Below are positions 20,519 through 29,018 of a stretch of DNA of 64,000 nt, in pieces (the stretch's first letter is position 1; the number at the start of each line of letters is the position of its first letter). The notes beneath the pieces are model-generated. The model ran no database searches, was not told the DNA's origin, and saw only the letters and a program-made list of their open reading frames with translations. Position numbers and translations under genes: made by a program. The DNA comes from Leeuwenhoekiella aequorea (GTDB lineage: Bacteria; Bacteroidota; Bacteroidia; Flavobacteriales; Flavobacteriaceae), in assembly GCF_004104375.1 (NCBI RefSeq), contig NZ_QOVM01000003.1:248001-312000 (forward strand), written 5' to 3'.

Positions 20519-20722
20519 ATGATTAAGATTTTAGCATTAGTAATGGTGATAGGAGGAGCAATTGCACTTGTGGTAGGAGTTCTAGGTATATTTGGAAGTT
20601 TAAGCACGGGTTTAAGTCCCTGGGCAATGGCTATATTAGGAGGAGTTTTCTTTTTATCTGGTATATCGTTACTAAAATATAGAAAAGACACCGATGTGAT
20701 TGATACCGAAAACAAACGTTAG
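20519..20722 (+). CDS. Small two-helix membrane protein
   Basis: 67 residues with two predicted transmembrane helices (about 5-27 and 34-52) separated by a GSLSTGLSP turn, and a charged cytosolic tail. No recognisable family. It is Gly-rich in both helices, like many small inner-membrane proteins. A promoter/terminator combination follows directly. Confidence 0.65.
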   Translation: MIKILALVMVIGGAIALVVGVLGIFGSLSTGLSPWAMAILGGVFFLSGISLLKYRKDTDVIDTENKR

Positions 20723-20737
20723 AAATCTCATAACCCG

Positions 20738-20745
20738 TATATTTG
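20738..20745 (+). promoter_or_regulatory. -7 element directly before the terminator stem
   Basis: TATATTTG matches the Bacteroidota -7 consensus and abuts the terminator stem starting at 20746. Transcription from it would begin within the left arm of that stem, so the new transcript would not form the full hairpin. No perfect -33 TTG at 17-20 nt. Confidence 0.5.
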
Positions 20746-20770
20746 ACCCTCTATTAAAGAGGGTTTTTTT
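20746..20770 (+). terminator. Terminator of the small membrane protein gene
   Basis: 7-bp stem ACCCTCT / AGAGGGT with an ATTAA loop, followed by seven T (20764-20770). The next base is the A of the hydrolase ATG at 20771. Confidence 0.85.
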
Positions 20771-21610
20771 ATGAATAAATATTTAGTAAAAATGCTTCCT
20801 AAAATATTAGGAAACTACGTTAATACATTAGCAATTATTAGTCCTCAAGCTGCTGCTAAAAAGGCTTTTAAAATATTTAGTAAACCTAGACGCGGCAAAA
20901 TAGGACCTCATCATGAAGGTTTTTTAAAACCTAATCTCGAGCCTGCAATAGAAATAAATAATCTAAAAATACAACCTTATAAATGGGAAGGCGGGGAGAA
21001 AACTATTTTACTTGTGCATGGTTGGGAAAGTCATTCGCATCGTTGGAAAGAAATGATAGGCAGACTTAAGGGTGAGAATTATACCATAATAGCTTTTGAC
21101 GCTCCTGCCCACGGTTACAGCACGGGTAAATACTTATATGTTCCTATTTATCACGAAGTATTAAGTGAAGTTCTAGTGCGCTATCAACCCGATTATATGA
21201 TAGGACACTCAATAGGCGCTATGACCGTTTTATTCAATCAGTCACAAACAGACACCTATAAACCTGAAAAGCTTGTTGTTCTAGGTGCTCCAGATCGATT
21301 AGATAGTATTCTTATTGATTATCAGCGAATTTTAAAACTGAATGACCGCGTTATGCAAGCGCTGGAAAATTACTTTCAAAAACGCTTTAACTTTAAGACT
21401 GCAGATTTTTCATCTTCGGTGTTCGCGAAAAATATTAAAACTCCGGCATTAATAATTCACGATAAGGATGATACTATCACTCCATTTTCAGGATCAAAAT
21501 CTATTCACGCGACCTATAAAAATTCAGAATTTATAGAAACTAAAGGACTTAATCACTCACTTTATGACCCTAAAGTTAATGATCAAATTGTTGACTTTTT
21601 AAAACGCTAA
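20771..21610 (+). CDS. Alpha/beta-fold hydrolase
   Basis: 279 residues. The catalytic triad is visible: nucleophile S147 in GHSIG (145-149), acid D234 in IIHDKDD and H262 in GLNHSL. The oxyanion-side motif VHGWESHSHRW follows the second strand. The first 60 residues are a basic/hydrophobic pre-domain without a clear signal peptide. Substrate unknown; esterase or lipase-like activity is the general expectation. The ATG at 20771 directly follows the T-tract of a terminator, so either the transcript starts inside that hairpin or the true start is the Met at 20792. Confidence 0.85.
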   Translation: MNKYLVKMLPKILGNYVNTLAIISPQAAAKKAFKIFSKPRRGKIGPHHEGFLKPNLEPAIEINNLKIQPYKWEGGEKTILLVHGWESHSHRWKEMIGRLKGENYTIIAFDAPAHGYSTGKYLYVPIYHEVLSEVLVRYQPDYMIGHSIGAMTVLFNQSQTDTYKPEKLVVLGAPDRLDSILIDYQRILKLNDRVMQALENYFQKRFNFKTADFSSSVFAKNIKTPALIIHDKDDTITPFSGSKSIHATYKNSEFIETKGLNHSLYDPKVNDQIVDFLKR

Positions 21611-21641
21611 TCTTCATCGCAAACGCTTTACATTTACAATT

Positions 21642-22424
21642 ATGGAAGAACCTATTAAAACAAGAATAAACAAATACCTCAGTGAGGTAGGTTTTTGTTC
21701 AAGACGTGAAGCAGATAAACTTATAGATGCCGGCCGTATAACGGTAAATGGTAGTGTTCCTGAGATGGGTACAAAAGTGAGTGCCGCTGATGAGATACGT
21801 GTAAATGGTAAACTGGTAGGTGAGAAACAAGATGCTCCTGTATATTTGATTTTTAATAAACCGGTAGGCATTGTTTGCACAACAGATACTCGCGTAGAAA
21901 AAGACAATATAATTGATTATATAAACTACCCTACACGTATTTTCCCTATAGGCAGATTAGATAAAGCTAGTGAAGGTCTTATATTCTTAACTAACGATGG
22001 GGATATCGTAAATAAAATTTTACGTGCACGTAATAATCACGATAAAGAATATATTGTTGAAGTAGATAAACCTGTTACCGCTTCATTTGTAAATAGTATG
22101 GCCGGCGGAGTTCCTATCCTTGATACCATTACGCGTAAGTGTGAAGTTACACAACTGGGAAAAAATAGATTCAAAATTATACTGACTCAAGGATTAAACA
22201 GACAGATTCGTCGTATGTGTGAGCACCTTGGTTATAATGTAACTCGGTTAAAAAGAGTGCGTATTATGAACATACATCTTGATGTAGGTGTAGGTAAGTA
22301 TAGAGAATTTACTAAAACAGAACTCAGTGATTTAAATGAGCTACTCATTAATAGCTCTAAAGAATACATCGCAGGAGATGGCACTACTCCCAAGCCTAGT
22401 GGTCCCAGACGACGCATACAGTAA
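21642..22424 (+). CDS. rluF: 23S rRNA pseudouridine synthase, RluF type
   Basis: 260 residues. An N-terminal S4 RNA-binding domain (RINKYLSEVGFCSRREADKL) is followed by the RsuA/RluB/E/F catalytic domain with the active-site Asp in GRLDKASEGLIFLTNDGD and the C-terminal TQGLNRQIRRMCEHLGYNV. The combination NNHDKEYIVEV and VTRLKRVRIMNI points to RluF, which modifies the 23S rRNA peptidyl transferase region (U2604 in E. coli numbering). A Pro/Lys-rich tail ends the protein. A -7-like TACATTTA lies at 21629-21636, five nt before the ATG. Confidence 0.92.
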   Translation: MEEPIKTRINKYLSEVGFCSRREADKLIDAGRITVNGSVPEMGTKVSAADEIRVNGKLVGEKQDAPVYLIFNKPVGIVCTTDTRVEKDNIIDYINYPTRIFPIGRLDKASEGLIFLTNDGDIVNKILRARNNHDKEYIVEVDKPVTASFVNSMAGGVPILDTITRKCEVTQLGKNRFKIILTQGLNRQIRRMCEHLGYNVTRLKRVRIMNIHLDVGVGKYREFTKTELSDLNELLINSSKEYIAGDGTTPKPSGPRRRIQ

Positions 22425-22516
22425 ACCGCTGCTGCTAAAAATTAAACCTGTGTTAAGTATGCCTGCCAAATGAGATTTTCGACCTAATTTTAAATGAATC
22501 TTCAAAAACTCAAATT

Positions 22517-22762
22517 ATGGCAGAAAAAATTCCATCTGTTAAAAATGAAAAACAGTACGAAGCATTACGAGATCAAGGTTACAGTAAAGAAAAATCTGCT
22601 CGCATAGCAAATACATCAAATTCTGGCGAGAAAGGTGGCAAATCTGAAAAATATGAAGAGCGTACCAAGAAAGATCTTTATGAGCAAGCTAAGAAAGTAG
22701 GCATTGATGGCAGATCTAAAATGAATAAGAAAGAACTCATCGAAGCGCTTCGAAATAACTAA
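22517..22762 (+). CDS. Small DUF7218 / Rho-N-like protein
   Basis: 81 residues, highly charged. The N-terminal half (NEKQYEALRDQGYSKEKSA, RIANTSN) resembles the DUF7218 type; the C-terminal half (RTKKDLYEQAKKVGIDGRSKMNKKELIEAL) resembles the SAP/Rho N-terminal helix-extended-loop-helix that binds nucleic acid. Proteins of this layout occur widely as stand-alone stress-associated genes; the role is not established. It lies 18 nt before the VOC gene. Confidence 0.8.
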   Translation: MAEKIPSVKNEKQYEALRDQGYSKEKSARIANTSNSGEKGGKSEKYEERTKKDLYEQAKKVGIDGRSKMNKKELIEALRNN

Positions 22763-22780
22763 CCTTAAATACGACCCATA

Positions 22781-23200
22781 ATGCCTTCTCCATTTCACTT
22801 AGCAATCCCTGTAGATGATGTACAAAAAGCCCGCTTATTTTATCGAGATGTTCTCGAACTTTCAGAAGGACGTAGTACTGATGAATGGGTTGATTTTGAC
22901 TTCTTTGGACATCAATTAGTAATTCATTACAAACCTAAAGAACAGACAGGTGCTTCACACCATAACGAAGTTGATGGCAAGCATGTTCCAGTTCCTCATT
23001 TTGGAGTAGTATTAGACTGGAAGGTATTTGAAAAATTTGCTGACCAACTCAAAAACAAAAATATTTCATTTGCTATTGAACCTTATATACGCTTTGAAGG
23101 TCAAGTAGGTGAGCAAGCCACTATGTTTTTTTATGATCCATGTGGTAATGCTCTAGAATTTAAAAGCTTTAAAGATATGTCTCAACTTTTTGCAAAATGA
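22781..23200 (+). CDS. VOC-family (glyoxalase/dioxygenase-like) protein
   Basis: 139 residues. Two beta-alpha-beta-beta-beta modules of the vicinal-oxygen-chelate fold are visible: FHLAIPVDDVQKARLFYRDV at the start and FFYDPCGNALEFKSF near the end. Potential metal ligands are the His of FHLAIP, the His in VPHFGVVLDW and the Glu of ALEFKSF. The reaction is unknown. Its stop overlaps the start of the next gene (ATGA). Confidence 0.85.
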   Translation: MPSPFHLAIPVDDVQKARLFYRDVLELSEGRSTDEWVDFDFFGHQLVIHYKPKEQTGASHHNEVDGKHVPVPHFGVVLDWKVFEKFADQLKNKNISFAIEPYIRFEGQVGEQATMFFYDPCGNALEFKSFKDMSQLFAK

Positions 23201-24252
23201 ATAAACTAAAACCAGAACTGGTAAGGCAGCTTTTTTTAATTCTGCTTATTCTATTTTTATTTGTGCTTATAATTGAGGAGATGACTCCTTATTTATCTGG
23301 TGTACTAGGAGCAATTACCCTTTACGTTTTAATGCGTAAACCGGTAAAAAAACTAATTAAACGTGGCTGGAAAAAGGGGCTTGCGGCCGGTCTTGCTATG
23401 CTAGCATCATTTATAATTATCCTTGTTCCCATAGGTCTAACTGTTTTAATGCTTACTAACAAAATAGGTAAAGCAGTAAAAAATTCTGAACGTGTAATTC
23501 AAGCCGTTAAAGATCAAGTAGGAGTTTGGGAAGATGATTTAGGTTATAAAGCAAGTGATTCTATTGACACGAACTCAATCACAACCTGGGTTTCGACTAA
23601 TCTTCAAAATTTTGCCGGCGGGACATTCAATGTTTTTATAGCAATAGGTATTATGTATTTTATGCTATACTATATGCTTATTAACCGGAAAGAACTTAGG
23701 CACTCTTTATATGCATTTATACCGCTTGCTAAGCCTAATATAGAACGTATAGGAGAAGAATGCGTAGCTATGGTAAAAAGCAATGCTTTAGGAATTCCAC
23801 TTGTTGCTCTGGCACAGGGAATTGTCGCTTTAATAGGCTTTTTAATTTTTGGTGTACCCGATCCTTTTTTCTGGTTTGTTATTACTGCGATAGGTAGTAT
23901 GATTCCTTTTGTAGGGACGTTATTAGGGATTGTTCCTGTTGTTATACTTATGATTGCGAGTGGAGATAATCTTCAAGCTGTGGGCATCGCTATTTATGGT
24001 ATTGTGGTGGTAGGTTCTACAGATAATATTATTCGATTATATGTTTTAGAGCGATTAGCAAATGTTCACCCACTTGTAACACTTATTGGTGTTATTGTAG
24101 GTGTACCGTTATTTGGTTTTATAGGATTAATTTTTGGTCCGCTTCTTATAAGTTTGTTCCTGCTAATTGTTAAAATTTACAAACAGGAATATGGAGATTC
24201 TGAAAGCGATATTGATGATGATGAGCTGATTATACAATCTTCGGAAGTTTAA
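23197..24252 (+). CDS. AI-2E family permease
   Basis: 351 residues with about eight hydrophobic segments, two at the N-terminus and the rest in the second half, matching the AI-2E (TqsA/YdiK/PerM) family. GSMIPFVGTLLGIVPVVILMI and the following DNIIRLYVLERLANVHPLV are the diagnostic C-terminal motifs. Members export diverse small molecules or ions (AI-2, Na+ with H+); the substrate here is not predictable. The start overlaps the VOC stop by 4 nt, indicating translational coupling. The tail is acidic. Confidence 0.9.
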   Translation: MNKLKPELVRQLFLILLILFLFVLIIEEMTPYLSGVLGAITLYVLMRKPVKKLIKRGWKKGLAAGLAMLASFIIILVPIGLTVLMLTNKIGKAVKNSERVIQAVKDQVGVWEDDLGYKASDSIDTNSITTWVSTNLQNFAGGTFNVFIAIGIMYFMLYYMLINRKELRHSLYAFIPLAKPNIERIGEECVAMVKSNALGIPLVALAQGIVALIGFLIFGVPDPFFWFVITAIGSMIPFVGTLLGIVPVVILMIASGDNLQAVGIAIYGIVVVGSTDNIIRLYVLERLANVHPLVTLIGVIVGVPLFGFIGLIFGPLLISLFLLIVKIYKQEYGDSESDIDDDELIIQSSEV

Positions 24253-24558
24253 AATTAATTAAACTGAGTTTCACTTTTCAATACTGAAGCTTAAAGTATA
24301 TTTTATCCAAGTTATAAAGCAAAGTCAACTATCAATAAAATATAGTTGACTTTGCTTTATAATTTAATGTCATTCTACCTCGGTATATTCTTACTAGCAT
24401 CAAAATTACTAGATGTGAAAAATTCTAACCGCAAATATATTTTCTGTATTCTCTTACTTCTTTTTATGCTTTTTCAATAAATTGCCTCTTCAAATTGCAA
24501 ACAGCTTAAAAAGCATATAGCTTTTTAAACGATTTTATAATTAAGCATACAAATACAT
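24253..24558. other. 306-nt intergenic region with two hairpins
   Basis: No ORF. It holds the 21-bp inverted repeat at 24312-24362 and a smaller hairpin at 24506-24528 (TTAAAAAGC / GCTTTTTAA, loop ATATA) 30 nt before the ppgK start. No clear TAnnTTTG element precedes ppgK, so how that gene is transcribed is not obvious. Confidence 0.5.
24312..24362 (+). terminator. Long hairpin after the AI-2E permease gene
   Basis: A perfect 21-bp inverted repeat (24312-24332 with 24342-24362; core AAAGCAAAGTCAACTAT) around a 9-nt loop, 59 nt past the permease stop. There is no true T-tract, only AATTTAATG, so it may be a processing or stability structure rather than a simple terminator. Confidence 0.6.
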
Positions 24559-25302
24559 ATGGAAATTCTGGGAGTTGATGTTGGAGGATCTGGGATAAAA
24601 GGTGTCCCTGTAGATCTCGAACAAGAAAAATACTTAGGCGATAGATTTAGACTAGATACTCCCTTCCCTCGTGAACCTATAGCGATGGTAAATACAATCG
24701 CTGAGGTTGTAAAATACTGGGACTGGAAAGGTGTGGTAGGTGTAGGGTTTCCTACGGTAATTCATAAAGGGAAAGCACTAGAACACGGAAATCTTGATAA
24801 GTCGTGGCTAGGTTTACAAGTTGATGATATGATCTCGCAGAAAATAGGATTACCTGTGAATGTCATCAATGATGCAGATGCAGCCGGTCTTGCAGAAATG
24901 GAGTTTGGAGTTGGGAAAGGTGTTAAAGGTCTTGTTATAACAGTAACTATAGGAACTGGAATAGGAAGTGGAGTTTTCTTCAATGGCGAACTTATTCCTA
25001 ATTTTGAATTGGGTCAAATGCAGTATAAAAAGAATACCACAATTGAAAAGTTTTCGTCTCGTCGGGTACGCTTAGACAACGGAATGAGCTTCAAAAAATG
25101 GGGCAAACGTTTCAATAAATTTATTCAGTTAGTAAGTCAGATAAGTCAGCCCGAACTTATTATCATTGGTGGTGGAGCCAGTAAAAATCTTGATGAGTAT
25201 ATAAAATATCTTAAAACAGATATTCCTATAATGGCAGCCCATACGAGAAATCACGCCGGTATTATAGGTGCTGCTCTTGGCGCCAGACATTTATTAAAGT
25301 AG
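24559..25302 (+). CDS. ppgK: Polyphosphate glucokinase (ROK family)
   Basis: 247 residues. The ROK/hexokinase phosphate-1 loop is at DVGGSGIKG (6-14), the catalytic region around VINDADAAGLAEM, and the phosphate-2 loop at TIGTGIGSG. Overall length and the LEHGNLDKSWLG and RLDNGMSFKKWGKRFN segments match polyphosphate-glucose phosphotransferase rather than longer ROK sugar kinases or repressors, so polyphosphate is the probable phosphoryl donor for glucose 6-phosphate formation. Convergent with folD, sharing a terminator. Confidence 0.85.
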   Translation: MEILGVDVGGSGIKGVPVDLEQEKYLGDRFRLDTPFPREPIAMVNTIAEVVKYWDWKGVVGVGFPTVIHKGKALEHGNLDKSWLGLQVDDMISQKIGLPVNVINDADAAGLAEMEFGVGKGVKGLVITVTIGTGIGSGVFFNGELIPNFELGQMQYKKNTTIEKFSSRRVRLDNGMSFKKWGKRFNKFIQLVSQISQPELIIIGGGASKNLDEYIKYLKTDIPIMAAHTRNHAGIIGAALGARHLLK

Positions 25303-25310
25303 AAAATATT

Positions 25311-25354
25311 TAAGCATAAAAAAGAGGTCAAAATTGACCTCTTTTTTATGCTTA
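25311..25354. terminator. 21-bp bidirectional terminator between ppgK and folD
   Basis: Perfect inverted repeat 25311-25331 with 25334-25354 (core AAAAAAGAGGTCAA) leaving only AA between the arms. It is A-rich on the left and T-rich on the right, so it serves both convergent transcripts. Confidence 0.92.
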
Positions 25355-25367
25355 AAACTTCAGAACC

Positions 25368-26255
25368 TTAAGATTGAAGTTCTTTGTGTCTTGCTCTTGC
25401 AAGTAATGTATTTTTTAATAACATCGCAATAGTCATAGGTCCTACTCCACCAGGCACAGGAGTAATAAACTTTGCTTTTTTACTTACCGCTTCAAAATCT
25501 ACGTCACCTGTAAGACGATAACCACGCTCTCTTGAAGCATCATCAACTCTTGTAATTCCCACATCTATCACGGTAACACCCTCTTTTACCATATCTGCTT
25601 TTAGAAATTCAGGAACTCCTAATGCCGTAATTATAATATCTGCCTGTAGTGTTATTTCTTTTAAATTTTGTGTGCGACTATGCGCTAAAGTCACGGTACT
25701 GTTTCCTGGATTCCCTTTTTGAGACATTAAAATACTCATAGGTCGTCCCACAATATGGCTACGTCCTATAACTACAGTATGTTTACCTTCGGTAGGAACA
25801 TTGTACCGCTTTAATAATTCCATTATTCCAAAAGGAGTAGCAGGGATAAAAACCGGCATATCTTGAGCCATTTTCCCAAAATTTGTAGGATGAAAACCAT
25901 CTACATCCTTATCGGGGTCTACAGCTAGTAAGACTTTTTGCTCATCAATATGTTTAGGTAATGGCAGCTGAACAATATAACCATCAATTTCAGGATTATT
26001 ATTTAATGCCTCAATTTGATTTAATAACTCATCTTCGGTAGTTTCTTCCGGTAGTTTGATTAGAGTAGATTCAAAACCAATACGCTCACAAGAACGTACT
26101 TTGCTACCTACATAAGTGAGACTAGCTCCATCAGTACCTACTAAAACAGCGGCGAGGTGAGGAACTTTCTCTCCTCTTGCTTTCATAGCTTTAACATCAG
26201 CAGCAATTTCATTTTTTAAATCGTCGCTGGTTTTCTTTCCGTCTAAGATTGTCAT
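25368..26255 (-). CDS. folD: Methylenetetrahydrofolate dehydrogenase / cyclohydrolase
   Basis: 295 residues from ATG at 26255 ([12 protein letters not shown]); an in-frame ATG at 26276 would add seven residues. Bifunctional enzyme interconverting 5,10-methylene-, methenyl- and 10-formyl-THF. Seen: [19 protein letters not shown] with the catalytic Lys in the YxxxK pattern, [24 protein letters not shown], the Rossmann motif [12 protein letters not shown] and [19 protein letters not shown]. Follows ffh on the minus strand after a 70-nt gap without a visible terminator, so the two may be cotranscribed. Confidence 0.96.
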   Translation of the reverse strand: MTILDGKKTSDDLKNEIAADVKAMKARGEKVPHLAAVLVGTDGASLTYVGSKVRSCERIGFESTLIKLPEETTEDELLNQIEALNNNPEIDGYIVQLPLPKHIDEQKVLLAVDPDKDVDGFHPTNFGKMAQDMPVFIPATPFGIMELLKRYNVPTEGKHTVVIGRSHIVGRPMSILMSQKGNPGNSTVTLAHSRTQNLKEITLQADIIITALGVPEFLKADMVKEGVTVIDVGITRVDDASRERGYRLTGDVDFEAVSKKAKFITPVPGGVGPMTIAMLLKNTLLARARHKELQS

Positions 26256-26325
26256 GGTATAATTAAAATTTGGCATTTGAGCTAGTTACATTTTCACCCT
26301 ATTGTAAGTAGAGCTGTAAACATTC

Positions 26326-27654
26326 TTAGCGCATATTATTCATCATTTGCATCATTTTGGCTCCGCCTCCACCTTGCATCATTTTCATCATTTTACTCAT
26401 CTGAGTAAACTGTTTCAATAATTGATTTACTTCCTGTACAGATGTTCCAGAACCTTTACTTATACGTTTTTTACGACTACTATTAATTATTGAAGGTTGC
26501 GTACGTTCTTCTTGAGTCATACTATGAATGATCGCTTCTATTCCTTTAAAGGCGTCATCATCAATATCAAGACCTTTTAAAGCTTTACCAGCCCCGGGAA
26601 TCATCCCAATAAGATCTTTCATATTACCCATTTTCTTAATCTGCTGTATTTGTTTTAAGAAATCGTCAAACCCAAATTGATTTTTAGCGATTTTCTTTTG
26701 AAGTTTACGCGCCTCGTCTTCATCAAACTGCTCTTGTGCACGTTCTACCAGAGAGATAACATCTCCCATTCCCAAAATACGATCTGCCATACGTGAAGGA
26801 TAGAACACATCTATCGCTTCCATTTTTTCACCCGTACCTATAAATTTAATAGGCTTATCTACAACCGTTTTTATTGATAAGGCTGCACCACCTCTGGTAT
26901 CACCATCTAATTTTGTTAGGATAACCCCATCAAAATTTAGAATATCATTAAATGCCTTAGCAGTATTCACAGCATCTTGCCCTGTCATAGAATCAACTAC
27001 AAAAAGCGTCTCTTGCGGTTGTATGGCTTTATGAACGGCCTCAATCTCATTCATCATAGCTTGATCAACTGCCAGTCGACCTGCCGTATCTATAATCACC
27101 ACATTAAAACCATTAGCCTTTGCGTGAGCAATACCAGCTTGCGAAATTTTAACAGGGTCTTTCTCTTCTCTATTAGAATAAACCTCAACGCCTATTTGAT
27201 CACCTACTACGTGAAGCTGATCAATTGCCGCAGGACGATACACATCACAAGCAACTAGTAACGGTTTTTTAGTTTTTTTGGTTTTTAGATAATTCGCTAA
27301 TTTCCCAGAAAATGTTGTCTTACCACTACCCTGCAAACCAGACATTAAAATAACAGATGGATTTCCAGAAAGATTAATTCCTTCAGCATCACCTCCCATT
27401 AACTGAGTTAACTCATCTTTTACCAACTTGGTCATTAATTGACCTGGCTTAAGAGCAGTCAAAACATCTTGACCTAATGCTTTCTCTTTTACGGTACTGG
27501 TAAAATCTTTGGCAATCTTATAGTTAACATCGGCATCTACGAGCGCACGACGAATTTCTTTTAGGGTTTCGGCTACGTTTACTTCCGTAATCTGACCGTG
27601 CCCCTTAAGCACGTGCATCGCCTTATCTAACTTATCACTTAAATTATCAAACAT
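26326..27654 (-). CDS. ffh: Signal recognition particle protein
   Basis: 442 residues. GTPase of the SRP that targets nascent membrane proteins to FtsY and SecYEG. N domain at 1-90, then G domain with P-loop GLQGSGKT (106-113), DVYRPAAIDQL, DTAGRL and TKLDGDTRGGAAL. The M domain from about 320 has the RNA-binding SGTSVQEVNQLLKQF and a very Met-rich end (MSKMMKMMQGGGGAKMMQMM), the signal-sequence binding groove. A -7 element lies about 20 nt upstream. Confidence 0.98.
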   Translation of the reverse strand: MFDNLSDKLDKAMHVLKGHGQITEVNVAETLKEIRRALVDADVNYKIAKDFTSTVKEKALGQDVLTALKPGQLMTKLVKDELTQLMGGDAEGINLSGNPSVILMSGLQGSGKTTFSGKLANYLKTKKTKKPLLVACDVYRPAAIDQLHVVGDQIGVEVYSNREEKDPVKISQAGIAHAKANGFNVVIIDTAGRLAVDQAMMNEIEAVHKAIQPQETLFVVDSMTGQDAVNTAKAFNDILNFDGVILTKLDGDTRGGAALSIKTVVDKPIKFIGTGEKMEAIDVFYPSRMADRILGMGDVISLVERAQEQFDEDEARKLQKKIAKNQFGFDDFLKQIQQIKKMGNMKDLIGMIPGAGKALKGLDIDDDAFKGIEAIIHSMTQEERTQPSIINSSRKKRISKGSGTSVQEVNQLLKQFTQMSKMMKMMQGGGGAKMMQMMNNMR

Positions 27655-27673
27655 AGGTATTCAATTAAGACTG

Positions 27674-27681
27674 CAAATTTA
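27674..27681 (-). promoter_or_regulatory. -7 element upstream of ffh
   Basis: Minus-strand TAAATTTG fits TAnnTTTG, 19 nt before the ffh ATG, implying a short leader. -33 not obvious. Confidence 0.5.
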
Positions 27682-27751
27682 ATGATTTTACTCCTCAGAA
27701 TAAAGGTTTATTTAGATCTGTGTCGACGATAACCTATCATTACTTTAAAAA

Positions 27752-27788
27752 CAAAAAAAAGGCCGTATTCCCTTAATTAAATACGGCC
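27752..27788 (-). terminator. Terminator of the repeat-lipoprotein gene
   Basis: 9-bp stem GGCCGTATT / AATACGGCC (27761-27769 with 27780-27788) with a 10-nt loop, followed on the minus strand by a T-tract (A at 27753-27760). It lies 22 nt after the lipoprotein stop. Confidence 0.88.
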
Positions 27789-27810
27789 AATTCACTGCTA
27801 AAATTATAAA

Positions 27811-28875
27811 TTAAATCTTAGAAAATACCAGTTTGAAAGAGCTGTCTGTAGTACTTTGCAACTCTACTTTACTTGAAGTTTGATTTACTACTTCAAATGT
27901 GCCGTTAAGTGCAGAAAATTCAGAATTACTTTCAAAATCAAGTATTAAATAAACACTTGATTGTGATTGCGCGTCAAATTCTCCTTCTACATTTTCCAAA
28001 AAATTAGTTAGTCTATTACGTATTTCTAACTGTCCGTCGTTAGCAAACATAAATGTATAGTTGGCAAAATCTGTTGTGAAATCTGCTCCTGCTTTTACAC
28101 CAGATTCCAATTTAAATGAAGTGTCAGTTAAAATAGTTTCAAGCTCTTTTTTTAATGTACTTGCTTCTGCTGCAGCTTCTTCATCCATATCATCACTCGC
28201 CTCACAAGACTGTAACTCAGTAGCTAACTCTGCATCAGAGTTTATTGTAATTGAGCCTGAATTTTCAGAAGTTAGTGTAATAGGATATTGCACACTAAAA
28301 AATTGATTATCTTCTAAACCATTTATAAATGCATAAGTATCTTTCTCACTAGTAAGCACCACGCTACCAGTTTGTTGTGCATTTGCATCAAATGTAAACA
28401 TACTTACAGGAAAGTTTATATCTAGACATGTAATAGCATCATCTCTAGTTTCATCTGCATTATCGCAAGCTTCTTTTAAAGCATCTAATTCTTGCTGGTT
28501 TGCAATTGTTACTTGAGAATAATTGTTTAATTGTACTTGTATAGGGAATTGAAATGTAACAGTATCTGCATCATTCGTAAATTCTGCAAATAGTTCTGCA
28601 ACTAGACTTAAGCTCGACTCATTAACTAATGTAACTTCCTGACCATTAATTTCTGCCACTACCGGAAATATCACAGAAGCACAGCTTATACCATCTAGCA
28701 TATCGTCATCTGAACCATCTGCAGCCGTATTGCGCACTAGTAAGTCTGCGGTTTCAGAGTTTGCACTGTTGGTGTTTCCATTTTCATCTATTAGCACATC
28801 TTCTTCAGATTGACATGAAGTAAACATTGCTGCAGCAAGTGCTGCGGTACTCAAGATTGTTTTTAGATTTTTCAT
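27811..28875 (-). CDS. Lipoprotein with two Cys-bounded repeats
   Basis: 354 residues; not a family I can name. Lipobox FTSC (C21), then an acidic, disordered linker to about 64. Two similar modules follow: residues 65-137 and 150-224. Each starts and ends with Cys and shares a pattern: a strand ending in INFPV or VIFPV, a region around QFPIQV or QYPITL, and a closing SQVTIANQQEL or GSITINSDAEL helix start. An acidic Ala-rich linker leads to a C-terminal domain (about 240-354) with alternating strands ending FKLVFSKI. It is exported and probably surface-anchored. It is divergent from the ECF sigma operon, suggesting it belongs to that regulon, but this is inference. Confidence 0.75.
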   Translation of the reverse strand: MKNLKTILSTAALAAAMFTSCQSEEDVLIDENGNTNSANSETADLLVRNTAADGSDDDMLDGISCASVIFPVVAEINGQEVTLVNESSLSLVAELFAEFTNDADTVTFQFPIQVQLNNYSQVTIANQQELDALKEACDNADETRDDAITCLDINFPVSMFTFDANAQQTGSVVLTSEKDTYAFINGLEDNQFFSVQYPITLTSENSGSITINSDAELATELQSCEASDDMDEEAAAEASTLKKELETILTDTSFKLESGVKAGADFTTDFANYTFMFANDGQLEIRNRLTNFLENVEGEFDAQSQSSVYLILDFESNSEFSALNGTFEVVNQTSSKVELQSTTDSSFKLVFSKI

Positions 28876-29018
28876 AATTGTAAAATTTTTATTTGCGTTT
28901 TATTTTTGTTCGCTTTCGGTAGTAAGACAATTATGAATCTATTTACCCTACCTTAAATTTACATAAGTTTACTTTTAATTTTCCTCAACCTTTTTAAAAC
29001 GCATAAGATACCTACATT

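Noticed and set aside
26977-27258. 93-codon + strand ORF inside ffh
   Set aside because: Antisense shadow of the conserved GTPase domain; composition not protein-like.
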